From: Nereocystis luetkeana
Taxonomy: Eukaryota > Sar > Phaeophyceae > Laminariales > Laminariaceae
Assembly: GCA_031213475.1 (NCBI GenBank)
Contig: JARUPZ010000017.1
Coordinates: forward strand, 6,154,167 to 6,218,166
DNA: 64,000 bases
Reading direction: 5' to 3'
Position 1 is the stretch's first letter. Every line of letters starts with the position of its first letter. The notes under the pieces are model-generated. The model made no database searches and was not told the origin of the DNA. It was given only the letters and a program-made list of their open reading frames with translations. A program made the translations under genes and the position numbers. This document shows, piece after piece, positions 22,260-32,584 of this stretch.

Positions 22260-22450
22260 GGAAGCACCAATTTATTGTTTCCGAGACTTCTCATTTGTGT
22301 AGACCTACACCTCGCCCGAAACCCGACCTTAGGTGAACTGAAAGTTCAAACTAGATGGGTAATCCCTTTGCCTGGCCGTCATTGCGCACACTTGAGCGGG
22401 ATTGCAACAATACTGGGCGATTCTTCAAAAACTAGATCCCCTATCGGTCC
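22260..22450. mobile_element. MITE-C fragment, diverged
   Basis: CCGAGACTTCTCATTTG, ACACCTCGCCCGAAACCCGACC and a GATTCTTCAAAAACTAGAT word place this as an old MITE-C copy next to MITE-A copy A6. Termini are eroded. Confidence 0.5.
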
Positions 22451-22473
22451 GAAAGGTGTCTTGCCGACTACTA

Positions 22474-22582
22474 TTACGGGGGACCATAGTTAATAGGACC
22501 TACGGTTTACATAAAAACCCATCTATACGTTTAACCATTTTTACTAATAATGTCTGGTCCTATTGGTGATGGTCTCCCGTAA
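22474..22582. mobile_element. MITE-A copy A6
   Basis: TA at 22472-22473, TTACGGGGGACCATAGTTAA start, right end GGTGATGGTCTCCCGTAA. The right TA has decayed to CA. Confidence 0.88.
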
Positions 22583-22847
22583 CACTACGGCCATCACAGC
22601 ACTCGTATCAAACGGTAATCGCGCAAAGGGGAAGCTCAAGAAGCAACACGAATCGATTCAAAGGATGGTACCGAAAAGGCCCGATTTATTTTCTCTACAA
22701 AACGTGAATCTAAGTGGGTATTACGCGTAGACCCATGCAGTATCTGGTAGCTTGTTTCTCGTCGTCACTCGTCATCTTAAGGACCCAATTTTTGCGAGTT
22801 AGTTGGGTATTTTTAAACGTCGTCAATTTTCCCGTAGATGACCACTA

Positions 22848-22956
22848 TTGCGGGGGGGCATAGTATATACCAGGTAGGACCTACGGTATACACAAAGTCA
22901 TATTTGCCTCTATTTTCACTGAGCATATATAATCTACTTACTACAGTCCTCCGAAA
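22848..22956. mobile_element. MITE-A copy A7, degraded, carrying a TACCAGGTA insert
   Basis: Left end TTGCGGGGGGGCATAG, right end ACAGTCCTCCGAAA, TA on both sides. After CATAGTATATA the seven bases CCAGGTA are present. Without them the 16-base segment matches CATAGTTAATAGGACC of the other copies at equal length. Confidence 0.75.
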
Positions 22957-23199
22957 TAATATTTACTATTCGTGAATGAAGTACATACTGGTCATCGTCT
23001 CGTTATTCCCTCGACAGGGCTAACATGAAACCAGATAGCCCATTACCTACAGCTGTTCCCATACTTGCCAATGAATCCTACAGGGTTTTGAATTTTGTCA
23101 GGGCTCTTGCATTTCGGGTCTAAAACTGAGCCGGATACGATAACTTCGTGGACACATGCCATTGTTCATCTCTAGTTGGGCGTTGCGTCAGGGGTGGCA

Positions 23200-23275
23200 T
23201 CTGAAACGTCCGAAGCTACTCACTCGAGAAGCGCTATACCTCAGCCTAAACCTGCTTTATTAGGGGGAAGCTGAA
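23200..23275. mobile_element. MITE-C fragment
   Basis: Diverged left-half text (GAAGCTACTCACTCGAGAAGC, ATACCTCAGCCTAAACC). No termini remain. Confidence 0.35.
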
Positions 23276-23421
23276 CGGCCTGCCAGATTTGCAATTGCAA
23301 CGTTTGCGTGGGTAAATCTTGAGATATATTTGGGAAACAATCCCCTCTCGACCACATAAGGTTACAAGGAACCAGCGGGTCCGTCGAACGTCCGTTCGTT
23401 AAAACGTGCTGCGTACCCCTA

Positions 23422-23529
23422 CTACGTGGGACAATAGGGAATAGGACCAATAATTGTTCTTAGTGATAGCTGTCAAGAATAAGAGTTTTTAACTGTAGCG
23501 TAGGCCCTATTCACCATGGTCCCCCTTAG
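23422..23529. mobile_element. MITE-A copy A8, degraded
   Basis: Starts CTACGTGGGACAATAGGGAATAGGACC after TA and ends CACCATGGTCCCCCTTAG before TA. Both ends have drifted but length and core order are kept. Confidence 0.8.
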
Positions 23530-23605
23530 TAGCGTCTCACTCGGGTCTGCTGTCTAAACCTTGTCGATTTTGAAGCCGCAGGCGAACGTCGTTGTACCCA
23601 GACGA

Positions 23606-23737
23606 GTTCTACGATTTAGGTAGCACATTGCCGCTGGCATGTTTTGTGAATGACGAGGTTCCTTGGGCCGAAATGGTCGGAATATTAATCTTGTTCGGAA
23701 AAGAAAAAAGCGTAGACCGGGGCCATGGGAATATTCA
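23606..23737. mobile_element. MITE-C fragment abutting SINE2
   Basis: GTTCTACGATTTAGGTAGCACATT...GACGAGGTTCCTTGGGCCGAAATGGTCGGAAT corresponds to the MITE-C end in the orientation of 28911. The remainder is replaced by the SINE2 copy starting at 23741, so the SINE probably inserted into it. Confidence 0.6.
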
Positions 23738-23740
23738 ATT

Positions 23741-24050
23741 GGCGTCCCCGGTGACTTGGTAGGTGGTCCACGAGCCTATGAAAATCAATTTCCTGGGTTC
23801 AAATCTCCCCGATTGCATGCTTGTAGGGTTTTATTTCTTGCCTGAAAAATTGATCAGTGGAAAGCGCGAGAACGTGAGATAGCTCCTCACTCGATGAAAA
23901 TCGATGAGCAGTGGGAATGCTGAACCCTATGCGCAAAGAAAAAAAAAAGGCACGTACCGGGGGGGGGAAGGGTAGACACCTGTGACCACGGTTTGTCCAG
24001 AAGTTTGTTGAGGGTAAACCCTCCTACGATTTAGGCTAACGAAACAAAAA
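23741..24050 (+). mobile_element. SINE2 copy S2a (second tRNA-derived SINE family)
   Basis: Head GGCGTCCCCGGTGACTTGGT (A-box type TGACTTGGTAGG) and GGGTTCAAATCTC (B-box type). Body includes GTGGAAAGCGCGAGAACGTG, GGCACGTACCGGGGGGGG and AGGGTAAAC, with A-rich 3' text. About 300 bp. The copy at 38708-39006 shares the whole order. The B box resembles a tRNA with GGTTCAAATC; the parent tRNA was not identified. Confidence 0.82.
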
Positions 24051-24054
24051 ATGG

Positions 24055-24480
24055 GAACGGACGTTTTTTTTTAGAAAGCAAACCAATTGTGTACAACTCC
24101 AAGAAAAAAAGTTGACAGTCCTGTGGGGCTGTACAGCAGCCTTCGAATGAGCTGTCCCTCAGGCTGGAAGTCCTTGGCATCGCCGCGGTAGCCAGCATCT
24201 AGAGAAATCGCAATAGAGCCAGCGTATATCGCTTTTTGCGCCCACCTGAAGGCACGAGATGGAGCATGACCGTTCTGACGAGCTCCTCTCACAGGGCTGG
24301 CCAAGGGGTTTCGCAGGATCATTTGGGTTCTCTGATACACCACATGGTTCTGGAGATACGGCTTGGTTCTCATTTTAGGCTTCGTTCCCATTTTTCAGAT
24401 TTGTCTGTTCTGGATGTGAAAGTGATGAATGAAATATAATATATAGATATATTATAAATATATATACATATATATATCCC
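24055..24480. other. Intron-like stretch with AT-rich segment
   Basis: A TA-rich run lies near 24437-24477. An open frame at 24071-24391 has no recognised domain. Confidence 0.4.
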
Positions 24481-24483
24481 ACT

Positions 24484-24575
24484 TGATTTTAGCTGGAAGA
24501 CAATTTTCGGGTCAGGTATGGAGCTTCTTAAGTGAGTAGCCGCAGAAACAATACGATAAACCTCTATCGCAAAAC
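24484..24575. mobile_element. MITE-C fragment beside exon 5
   Basis: Reversed MITE-C left half: TTTTCGGGTCAGGTATGGAGCTTCTTAAGTGAGT and ACCTCTATCGCAAAAC. It ends 10 bp from the donor of exon 5. Confidence 0.65.
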
Positions 24576-24585
24576 TCCTCCTCAC

Positions 24586-24725
24586 CCTGAGCTCCCTCAA
24601 GAAGAGTGATCGAGAGTCTACTTCGACTCCTCCAGGTTCGACAACATGGAGATCGAGGTCCGGCCCACTGCCGTCCCATGAGGCCGTGATGTGGAGAGAA
24701 GCCTCAGTAGATCCGGTCGAGCACT
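24586..24725 (-). CDS. Exon 5 of the found set: YfaP/DUF2135-like motif
   Basis: 140 bp. The acceptor is CTGGCAG at 24726-24727; two bases (AG) complete the codon left by exon 4. The core reads SWDGSGPDLDLHVVEPGG, the WD-x-DLDLHV-x-x-P-x-G signature of YfaP-like (DUF2135) beta-sandwich domains in secreted proteins. I used the donor AGG/GTGAGG at 24586-24585. An earlier donor (GAA/GTAGAC) is possible and would shorten the exon by about 40 bases. The open frame continues into MITE-C if unspliced. Confidence 0.68.
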
Positions 24726-24729
24726 CTGC

Positions 24730-25880
24730 CAGACATGTATGTGCACGAGGCCCCATCATGGACGGGACGGCGGAAGCAACACGAAACGTATGTATGTGGA
24801 ACTATTTCAGAGGACATCGTTTATGACGGCAAATGCTGCGGCAGATGCGTTCGAGCGCTCCGTCGGAGACGCCTACGGGGCATAACCATCTACAAAGGTG
24901 AGTAAAACAGTCTACAAACGGTAGCAAGATGTCTGGTTCCACCTTTCTTGGCGACGAAGGGTTTGTAGATGCGTTGGTGCACTATTGATCGGAAACATTC
25001 AGGTAGTAATCATGGAGCAGTCGGGCAAATTTTGCAGGAGAACAATGCGAAAACAAGTGGAAATAGTTTGTGTTACCTTACTAGTCTCGTTGTGATTACC
25101 ATCTATCTCCCGTCATTGTGCAGAATGAGCTTTAAGGTTGATCACTGACAACCATTCCTCGGAAGACGGAGACCAATAGAAATGTGAATCTTTGTAGTGT
25201 TCGGTTTCGCAGACAAGGCTCCACTCCACGCGCCAAAGAGAGAAACGTGATGTGCAAGGTAATCGTGATTGTATATATGGTCGGGCTGAATATATCGAAC
25301 CCATTTCAGAGCTCCATCTATACTCCATCGCTTTGTCTACAAGATATCACGTATACATAAAAATGCGTTAGACCGCGATAAGAGTGGGCGGTAGATTATA
25401 CCCGATGTAGGGGCACATTTCATACCGAGATATATGCGTTAGCATGCACGAAACCGTCGACGTTGTCTTCTTCACATTTGTACGTACTTCAACATATGAT
25501 AGGGCGCAACCAATCTGTCGACGCTGTAAATAACTGGAACCACGAGTACCGCCAGCTTGGTTGTGTTTTTTGGTTCCTTCAAAACTTAAGCTCGGTCGAT
25601 TGACGATCAACAGGAAGGCGGAAAACAGAAAGCTGGTTTTGACGCGAGGAGCACATACGAAGTCCGTCTGAAGGAAGCGTTATGGAGGTCGGGTGCTCTT
25701 GTGATTAAGAACCATAAAATCCCTATACACGGCTGCACTGATGGTGCCATCAAAACATGATATTTCAACCCCGACATCGACAAGAGGCTTCTTACTCTCG
25801 AGTAACCACCTCGACTGTTCCGAAATGCAAAGCGTGCTGTGGTAAGAGGTAACTCCTAACATATCTGAAGCGGGTTTTGG
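24730..25880. other. Intron-like stretch
   Basis: No exon with good splice sites or repeat family recognised. Open frames under 80 residues lack domains. Confidence 0.4.
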
Positions 25881-25884
25881 GCGA

Positions 25885-25960
25885 TAAGCACTCCACAATA
25901 CCTCACCCGAAAGCCGGATTTTGACATCATTGTAACCAGCTGTCGGCGCGATGCACAGCC
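25885..25960. mobile_element. MITE-C fragment
   Basis: GATAAGCACTCCACAATACCTCACCCGAAAGCC matches the left-middle of MITE-C. Termini absent. Confidence 0.4.
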
Positions 25961-26115
25961 ATATTGTTTCGCCCCTATTGTAGTGTGAGTTGTTCGACGT
26001 TCGTCGGTACGGGAAAAACGGCCTCTAATCGTCGCGCAAAACTATCGGCAACGCACGATCGGTAGTGCGGTGGACACCGGGTCTGTATTCCAAAGACGAT
26101 GGACATATATAACGG

Positions 26116-26121
26116 ATATAT

Positions 26122-26186
<65 letters not shown>
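26116..26186. repeat. (TA)n microsatellite, about 71 bp
   Basis: Near-perfect TA array with one interruption near 26132. Tyrosine/isoleucine-rich open frames over it are artefacts. Confidence 0.95.
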
Positions 26187-26188
<2 letters not shown>

Positions 26189-26408
26189 AAGGGAAAGGAC
26201 GTTGGAAAAGGGAGTACATTATTGAAGAGCAAGGACGATGAAAAACGTGGACACAATCACCAACACCACCTCCACCACCAACCACAATAACCACAACAAC
26301 AATAATATGAACATCGACAATTGTTTGTCGTATTCAAGTAGATCCGGTACTTAAGAACTTGAGATAATTTCTCTCGTCAGCGGGGAATGTTTGCTTCTTT
26401 ACACATTT

Positions 26409-26635
26409 AGTCCCGACCGGATCACCCCTCATTGCACACCGTCGGTGGACGAGACAAACGTGTGGGCACATGTCGGATGCGGAAGTACTCGGTCTACTCG
26501 CGAGGTACTTGCCGTGTCGAGGTCTATAACCCATCGTTTAGCGGGACAGAGCGGAAGATTTGCACTCGACGGAGTAATAATATGAGCCCGACCAGATGCC
26601 CCGGCGGGTGGGAGTACGTCGATGGCAGCTTCTAC
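26409..26635 (+). CDS. Possible plus-strand exon, cysteine-containing
   Basis: An acceptor-like TTTACACATTTAG precedes an open frame, and a GTAAGC donor follows GGCAGCTTCTACA at about 26636. The translation includes PTRCPGGWEYVDGSFYS and four cysteines. No family was recognised. It lies inside intron 4 of the minus-strand gene, on the opposite strand, which lowers its credibility. Confidence 0.25.
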
Positions 26636-26639
26636 AGTA

Positions 26640-27945
26640 AGCGTTCGAAACATTCAAGGCGTTCCAAGGTAGGAGTTGCTCTTTTTTCGTTCAATAGCTT
26701 GTCACCGGTGTTGAGCTCCCTCCAGTAAGCGACTACCGTTAGGAATGAGCTTGTTATTACTGGCTGGTTGCTGTATTTCCACAGCGCTAACAAATAAATG
26801 ATGGCCGGATTGCTCCAAAATAATATTCGTAGCCGTCAAGTTTCGGGTGAGGTACTGAAGACCTGACGTGAGGATCCCAGCTTGCATGGCGCCACTCGTT
26901 TAGTGGCAATGGTCGAGGGAATAATTTCAATGGAATACTCGTTATCAGTACGGCAAGCCTACAAGAGCAGACGGCAACCTAGTTGGCTTACCTGCGGGAG
27001 AAATCACTGGAGTCGGTGCTGGCGTGGCGACTGCAACAGGCACAACGCGAAACAAAACCGCCGTTGAGGACAGTGGGCCGAAAGCGACGAGGAAACTTGT
27101 CGCAATACATGAATGAATATATATATACCTGGTATATTAGCGAAACTAGGGTTAATGCCCGAACTCGATGCCGCTATCATGAGGTACGCACCGAAATACT
27201 GGTCACATGGGCTTTATAGAGTCTCGTTGACTGCGGTATTTTGTGTGTCGGAAACGTCGCAACAATACCGACCGGGCACAGTGGCCACAACCGACAAACA
27301 CGTCCAGACGAAATGAATACAAACCTCGAGCGAGCATGCAATACTTTAGCATAGTCTTTCACCCGACGTGGACTTGCAGGCGGAATAAGCTTCTACGGCG
27401 ATTACTCAAAAGGTGTCCATTGCAGGAAGTAGAATACACACACTCCCCCTGTGTTGTTATTGACATGTCTAGATGGTATGGGATAGCCTACGCTATCGGC
27501 CGAGTGTCTCATATCGTCACATCTCGTCGGAAACAGTATATTCAGCGCTACCCAGAAAAAACATGTCAGATATTTCACGACTATGGCCAAGACAGTCGGA
27601 CATCTCAACTACATACTATAGATACCCCGCATCCCAAGCCAGTGCAAAACATCATCGCGGTGCCTTTGTGCGCCCATCGTTCACCGTTGGGGCAAGACGA
27701 CAGGGACCACACGTTTCTAGCATCATCGATGGGACTCTCACACGGACCAACAAAATTTTTATGTTACGAGCTACGTGCCGCATGTCATCATATATATACC
27801 GCCCTCCACGCACGACACATATGTGTACGCAGGTAGCCTAGTTGAAATGAAGAGGTGGAATGATCTCGTCGTTCATTGTTTACGAAACAACATCACAAGC
27901 ACGTGGATTCCGCACACTAGGCACATTTGTGCACCACGATCAAAC
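26640..27945. other. Intron-like stretch
   Basis: A diverged MITE-C fragment is visible near 26838-26888 (AGTTTCGGGTGAGGTACTG). A TACCTGGTA site lies at 27126. Long plus-strand open frames at 27243-27841 have no recognised domains. Confidence 0.4.
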
Positions 27946-27949
27946 TCAC

Positions 27950-28104
27950 GGCACGTTGTAGATTGGTAAAGACTGATCGCCATATCGCCGCCACACGTAC
28001 TCGTGGGGTCGCCGGTTCACGGAGTGTTGCAGGTGCCGTCACCGTGGCGATCGAAGTTGGTGTTCGTCTCGCGCTCTGTGATTTCGGATCCGGCACACTA
28101 GCAT
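27950..28104 (-). CDS. Exon 4 of the found set: C-terminal half of the WSC domain, two nonsense codons
   Basis: 155 bp, acceptor TTGTAG before ATGC, donor GTGAGT at 27949-27944. After the E left by exon 3 the frame reads C, stop (TAG), C-A-G-S-E, then TNFDRHGDGTCNTP, stop (TGA at 28019-28017), TGDP, and TCGGDMAISLYQS. This is the usual end of a WSC domain (C-x-C-G ... G-x-C-x-x-x-C-x-G-x-x-x-x-x-C-G-G ... I-x-L-Y). Both stops fall where an aromatic residue and a cysteine are expected. An alternative acceptor one TAG later would skip the first stop but break the phase from exon 3. Confidence 0.72.
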
Positions 28105-28280
28105 CTACAATGTAGCGGGCAGCAAGCAGGGCAAAGCGAATTAATCGACTTACTACTACTACCGTGTTTCTTGTTGGTAGGCTGTACTGTCCAAGCGACA
28201 AGACGTTCTCGGAGGAGCACTGAAAGATCTAAAAAAAAAAGGGCTATATAATATAGTATTGCCGCACTCAAGTTATTTCA

Positions 28281-28342
28281 TTGTTTGTTTTGTTTGTTGG
28301 TTTGTTGGTTTGTTTGTTTGCTTGTTTGTTTGTTTTTTGTTT
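28281..28342 (+). repeat. GTTT-rich low-complexity tract
   Basis: Repeats of TTTG/TTGTTTG over about 60 bases. Leucine/phenylalanine-rich or asparagine/lysine-rich open frames over it are artefacts. Confidence 0.85.
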
Positions 28343-28539
28343 TGATTTTATTTCATTTTTTCTCACCATCACATATATATATGTACTTTTCAGCTCTCCG
28401 TACAAGACGTGGTCACGGGTGACTTTCAGATCCTTCACTTCATTTCCGTCGAGAAAGGGGTTCCCCTCGCATTCCCAATACTGAAGTGTTCTACGAGAAA
28501 TAAATGTAGAACACATCCGCTACAATTTCTTCTGGATGA

Positions 28540-28757
28540 CGGCGCGTTTCTTGAACAAAAATCATCCGAATGCCAGTAGTAAGTCTTGTTTTGACAAGTA
28601 AGTGACGTTTTCGTATGCCTGGGCTATTATGGGGATAGTGTTCATCGGCGTGCGATTTGATCTTTGCTGAAGGCAGTTTTCGGGCGAGGTGTGGAGCTCC
28701 CGAAGCGAGGAGCCTAATACAGTTGAGGGTGAACCTCTTATTATCGTAGAACGCCTC
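28540..28757. mobile_element. MITE-C copy, reversed
   Basis: GGCAGTTTTCGGGCGAGGTGTGGAGCTCC, GAGGAGCC and ACCTCTTATTATCGTAGAACGCC match MITE-C in reverse orientation. The far end is diverged. Confidence 0.6.
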
Positions 28758-28910
28758 TGCTCGCCGAATAACATCGTTCTGATCAAACTCGCGCTCCCGC
28801 TCTCTTCGGGATGGGTAAAAAGGGCAGGCACAAAACTGTTGTGAACCCGCCTTGATTTAAGCTATCGCCTTCATGTGTACGTTGGCTGTATTCGCGGTGA
28901 ACCAATGACC

Positions 28911-29143
28911 CGCTCTACGATGGAGGTAGCACATTTTCCGACAATATTATTTTTGTGAAAGGCGGGGTTCCTTGACCCGAAATCGTCGGAATGTCAATCT
29001 TGATTTCGCAAAAACCTTTTTGAAGACTCAGGCCATGGGCTTATTCGTCGCGATGCAATTTGATTCTTGATGAAGTCAGTTTTCGGGTGAGATGTGGAAC
29101 CCCTCAAGGGAGGAGCCTCAGACAATCTAGGGCGAGTAGAACG
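28911..29143. mobile_element. MITE-C copy, nearly complete
   Basis: Starts CGCTCTACGATGGAGGTAGC and ends GAGTAGAACGCC. Internal GGGGTTCCTTGACCCGAAATCG and CAGTTTTCGGGTGAGATGTGG are typical of the reversed MITE-C. Confidence 0.75.
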
Positions 29144-29149
29144 CCTCCA

Positions 29150-30465
29150 ATACGCGGATTGACCCATATGCCGTCGGCATGCACAATCGAAACTCTGCAT
29201 GCTGTGATATTTTACACCCTTTCTTTAGACGTTCTCACTCTCGTCATTCGCAGTTAGTTGCATTCGCCCCTGTGCCCAATCATACAATAATACAAATCTT
29301 GCCTGCGGTAGGAAACGACTGCAAGATGATTCTTGCACCTGGGGCAGTCTCAGCCAAAGAGCATGATAGATAATGACCACATTATTATTGGAACTGGTGA
29401 AAAATCCCTACATGCGCTTGTGTTGTGCTCCCCAAATGTCTCTTAATCGAACCTTGAATAACATATAAACCCGTTTTGTAGACTTCGATTTCAGTAAAAG
29501 CTGCCAATCGTAAAATATTTCCGAGGTAGAGCAAGCTCGTGAGCTTTAATTACAGAGCGTCGAAGCCGCAGGTGCTCCCTTTGAGTTGCATGGGTTTTTT
29601 ATGTACACCGTCGACCTACACCCAGGAGTCCAACGCGTCCAGATAAAAATTACAGCAAACAATAATACACCAAGAGGCGGTATGCTTCACACAAACATCT
29701 CAAAGGCGCCTCTTTCGTGGTCTTGGAGGCGCGCTATTCTGACCAGCGTGCAAATCAGCTCTTGTACGCATTGATGACCGCGTCATTTCCTCCGAGAGGA
29801 AGCTTTGTTTATCCTGAAGGGCGCGCATCAGGCTTCGACCAGCACCATCATCTCGACGATGCAAGACGGGGTCCCAACACTCCTCACATGACCTCAATCG
29901 GACCAGCCTTTTCCGTTATCAACGTTGCCGCGAGCTGGCGTTGCTGGCTGCCTGGCGGTCGGCCTGGGAACAATGCCACGGGAATTTACTGCCTTTCTGG
30001 TTGACGCGTGCTGCGATACGAGAATGTATCATACGTTTCCTTGCAAGGCAAAAACGTGGGTAGTACGGGTTCCCAGATGAGGGTCTACCCTATAGGACAA
30101 GCCTTATCGTTTTATTTCTCAAGGTTTTGCCTCGTAAATATTGTTGGTCGGAGTGCCGGTTCATTGTTCATGGAAGACATGTTTAGAGTAGGTGGAAAAT
30201 TGTTTGTCTGAGAAGACCTAAGAGGAGCAGCTGGAAGCACGACCACTAGTGTATGGATCAGTAGACATGAATCGACAGGAACGATGGAACAAATAAAGTC
30301 ACGCTGTGGGATGGTACACCCGGAACTGGTGAACCTCGTACATAAGATAGACCATTCAACTGGAAGAAAACAAAACACAAGAACGCGACCTTACGCTTGA
30401 AAATGGCCCGTGCACAAACGAAGGTGGTCGGCGTATTTTGATAGTTAGATCACGTTCACCGGCCA
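29150..30465. other. Intron-like stretch
   Basis: A 95-residue plus-strand open frame at 29717-30004 and minus-strand frames over the same bases have no recognised domains. No exon of the minus-strand gene was found here. Confidence 0.4.
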
Positions 30466-30472
30466 CACTCAC

Positions 30473-30534
30473 TCGTTCCCCTGCTGGAGGCCGTAGGAGA
30501 ACTTCACCATTTCTCCGCACTTTGCGGCGCAATC
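30473..30534 (-). CDS. Exon 3 of the found set: central WSC segment
   Basis: 62 bp, acceptor ACAAACAG before GATTGC, donor GTGAGT after GAACGA. The translation is DCAAKCGEMVKFSYGLQQG followed by N and the first two bases of E. The pattern C-x3-C...(F/Y)-x-Y-G-L-Q-x-G is the middle of a WSC domain, which binds carbohydrate in fungal wall sensors and is abundant in brown-algal extracellular proteins. Phase 0 entry fits exon 2 exactly. It is too short to appear as an open frame of normal cut-off length. Confidence 0.75.
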
Positions 30535-30539
30535 CTGTT

Positions 30540-31790
30540 TGTGAAAAGCACAAATGGGAACCATACGTCTGTCAAAGAGTAGCTTCATGTTGATATATTG
30601 TACCAACAGGCAAAACACTAACCGCTCGGCCATCATACGCCGACAGAAACCACAATGGAGGGATTTGTTTCTTTGGTTTCACCGCGTCGATACATGAATG
30701 GACTTCTTCGAGCGGAATAGGGCCGTTCAAGCGAGCTGTACCCGATAGTCATACTTTACCATTATCTTGGTTCACCCAAATCGAGCAACCGTAGACGAGT
30801 TGTCGAGGTTTTAGAAACGAATATGCACTGGACGAAATATTGGCGACAATAGGACCACCAACTTGCACAGTTCTATTTAGCGTACGGCCTGTATCGCAGT
30901 AGCTGGAGAGTTCTCCATTTCAGAATGGGGCTTCAGAAAGGACCGAGAGATGTGCAAACACCAGGGCTGGAAAAAAACTGAACCACGTGGCTAGTTCTTG
31001 CCTGAGTGACGCACAAAACCAACCACGGAAGCAGTGTACATCCAACGTAAACTTCAAAACAAGCAACAAATGTTCCAGTAGGATACGGAGACGGAAACAC
31101 CGACAACCACAGCACCCACCTCACCTTGCAAGCCTCTGAGTATATGTTGCCGTCGACCGACAAACGGCCACATCACAGACATGGGGAAAACTCCTGAAGC
31201 TAGGATCCATCAACAGCCAAGGTATTTCATAAGTTGGAGAGGGCGACCGAATTATTTTGGATCAGCTCCCAGCCTGGGAAGGCACACCCACAGCTATAGC
31301 GTAAACCTATCGCAACGCCACACAAATTGATAGTCGTTGGCGACTTCAATGTTTGGTCACCGAGAGTACGGCCATATATATCACACTCGCAGCTGGGGTC
31401 GACGAATTGTGATGCCTGGCCAGCTACCTGGTATAGAGTAGTACCTCGAGGGCAAATGTTGATGTTGTTGATGTGATCAGCAACTCTGCAGCCGCGAAGT
31501 ACACGCTACTAGTAGCAGCTGCAGCCCACGAACGAACATCCCGTCAAATATCTAATCCTTTGTTTCGCACTATACATCTACTGCAGGGCTGGCTACGTTG
31601 TTCTGCACCCAACCTCACGTCAAGCCATTCCGATACTAACAATTCCCCAAACTGCGGGCTGCCAACCCGCAGGGTTGGCAGGCGGGCGGGCAGATTGTAA
31701 ACAAAATGCCCCCGCGCCCCCTCCCCTCCGGTGCTCCGTCTCGAAAGGGATGCGTGGTCGATACTCAAATGACTAAGGCAAACAACCAAT
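30540..31790. other. Intron-like stretch
   Basis: A TACCTGGTA site lies at 31425. A Kazal-like string near 31100-31163 was considered and rejected because of an adjoining stop and no acceptor. Confidence 0.4.
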
Positions 31791-31797
31791 GAGTACG

Positions 31798-31820
31798 CCC
31801 CCCCCCCCCCCCCCCCCCCC
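31798..31820. repeat. Poly(C) run, 23 bp
   Basis: Uninterrupted cytosines followed by TCCCAC. This is a likely assembly and sequencing trouble spot. Confidence 0.95.
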
Positions 31821-31824
31821 TCCC

Positions 31825-32430
31825 ACATTAGCCTCACAACAATAGTCTCATCGATACACTCCCGCTTCTTGTACTGCCCCGTAAAATCATTTGTTGTTCA
31901 ATATGCGCCGTTCTCCTGTCTCTCTGCTGGGCGGGAATTAGATTATACCCACCCGTGCTCTCTCTCGTCATCGTATGTTTGTACTAGGTACGCTGACTTT
32001 AAACGTGACGCCTTCAAATGAAGTGAATTACCCCGCTCCAAAAACGCATATTGCATACCTTGAATACAACGCAGTAACACCTATCACGTAGTCGGCAACA
32101 CGACTCAACCCAGCCTACGTTCGGGGCAGCGCTGCTTGCCCCCATATTTCGTCACCGATTGAGCTCAAGCGAACAGCTACACGTTGGTGTGACGTTTGCG
32201 CGAGCACGTTGTATATGACTACGTAGCACTTCAATAGAATTGTTGGTGGTATTTCCGTGAACATAACGTTTTCGAAAATAGGCTTAGGGTTACACTATCA
32301 GTATTCTCATGCGGGCAGGTCCAAAGAGAACAAACCACCCCCAACACGACATTGTTCAACCATTGTTAGTGGGGCGACGAATGCATACAAAATAGTGTCT
32401 CTGCGACCAACATACCGATCTACAAGCAAC
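31825..32430. other. Intron-like stretch
   Basis: Nothing recognised. Confidence 0.4.
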
Positions 32431-32436
32431 ACTCAC

Positions 32437-32580
32437 TTCTAGGGTTAGAGCGTTGTCGCTGGACACGGTTGTCACAACGCGGTCGCCGATTATGTCGTTG
32501 AAGCACCCAAGGTAGTCCTCGCTAGTCGGGGAAGGCCTAGAGGGAAACAACTCGTCCTCGGACCATGTCATGAGCTGCAC
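32437..32580 (-). CDS. Exon 2 of the found set: N-terminal WSC segment
   Basis: 144 bp (48 codons), phase 0 at both ends. The acceptor is ACCGCAG at 32581-32583 and the donor is a perfect GTGAGT at 32436-32431. The translation starts VQLMTWSEDE, continues through a proline/serine linker and reaches YLGCFND followed by RVVTTVSSDNALTLE. Y-(V/L)-G-C-(F/Y)-x-D...R opens a WSC domain. Joined to exons 3 and 4, the WSC spacing is normal. Confidence 0.75.
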
Positions 32581-32584
32581 CTGC

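Noticed and set aside
25975..26294. Long tyrosine/isoleucine open frames
   Set aside because: They translate a (TA)n microsatellite on both strands.
28017..28019. TGA read as selenocysteine in the WSC domain
   Set aside because: A TAG stop 60 to 70 bases upstream in the same exon, a MITE in another exon and a frameshift make gene decay the simpler reading.
30933..31163. Kazal-like string SVDGNIYSEAC on the minus strand with a GTGAGG donor
   Set aside because: A TGA lies immediately upstream in frame and there is no acceptor between it and the string; only one of the expected cysteines is present.
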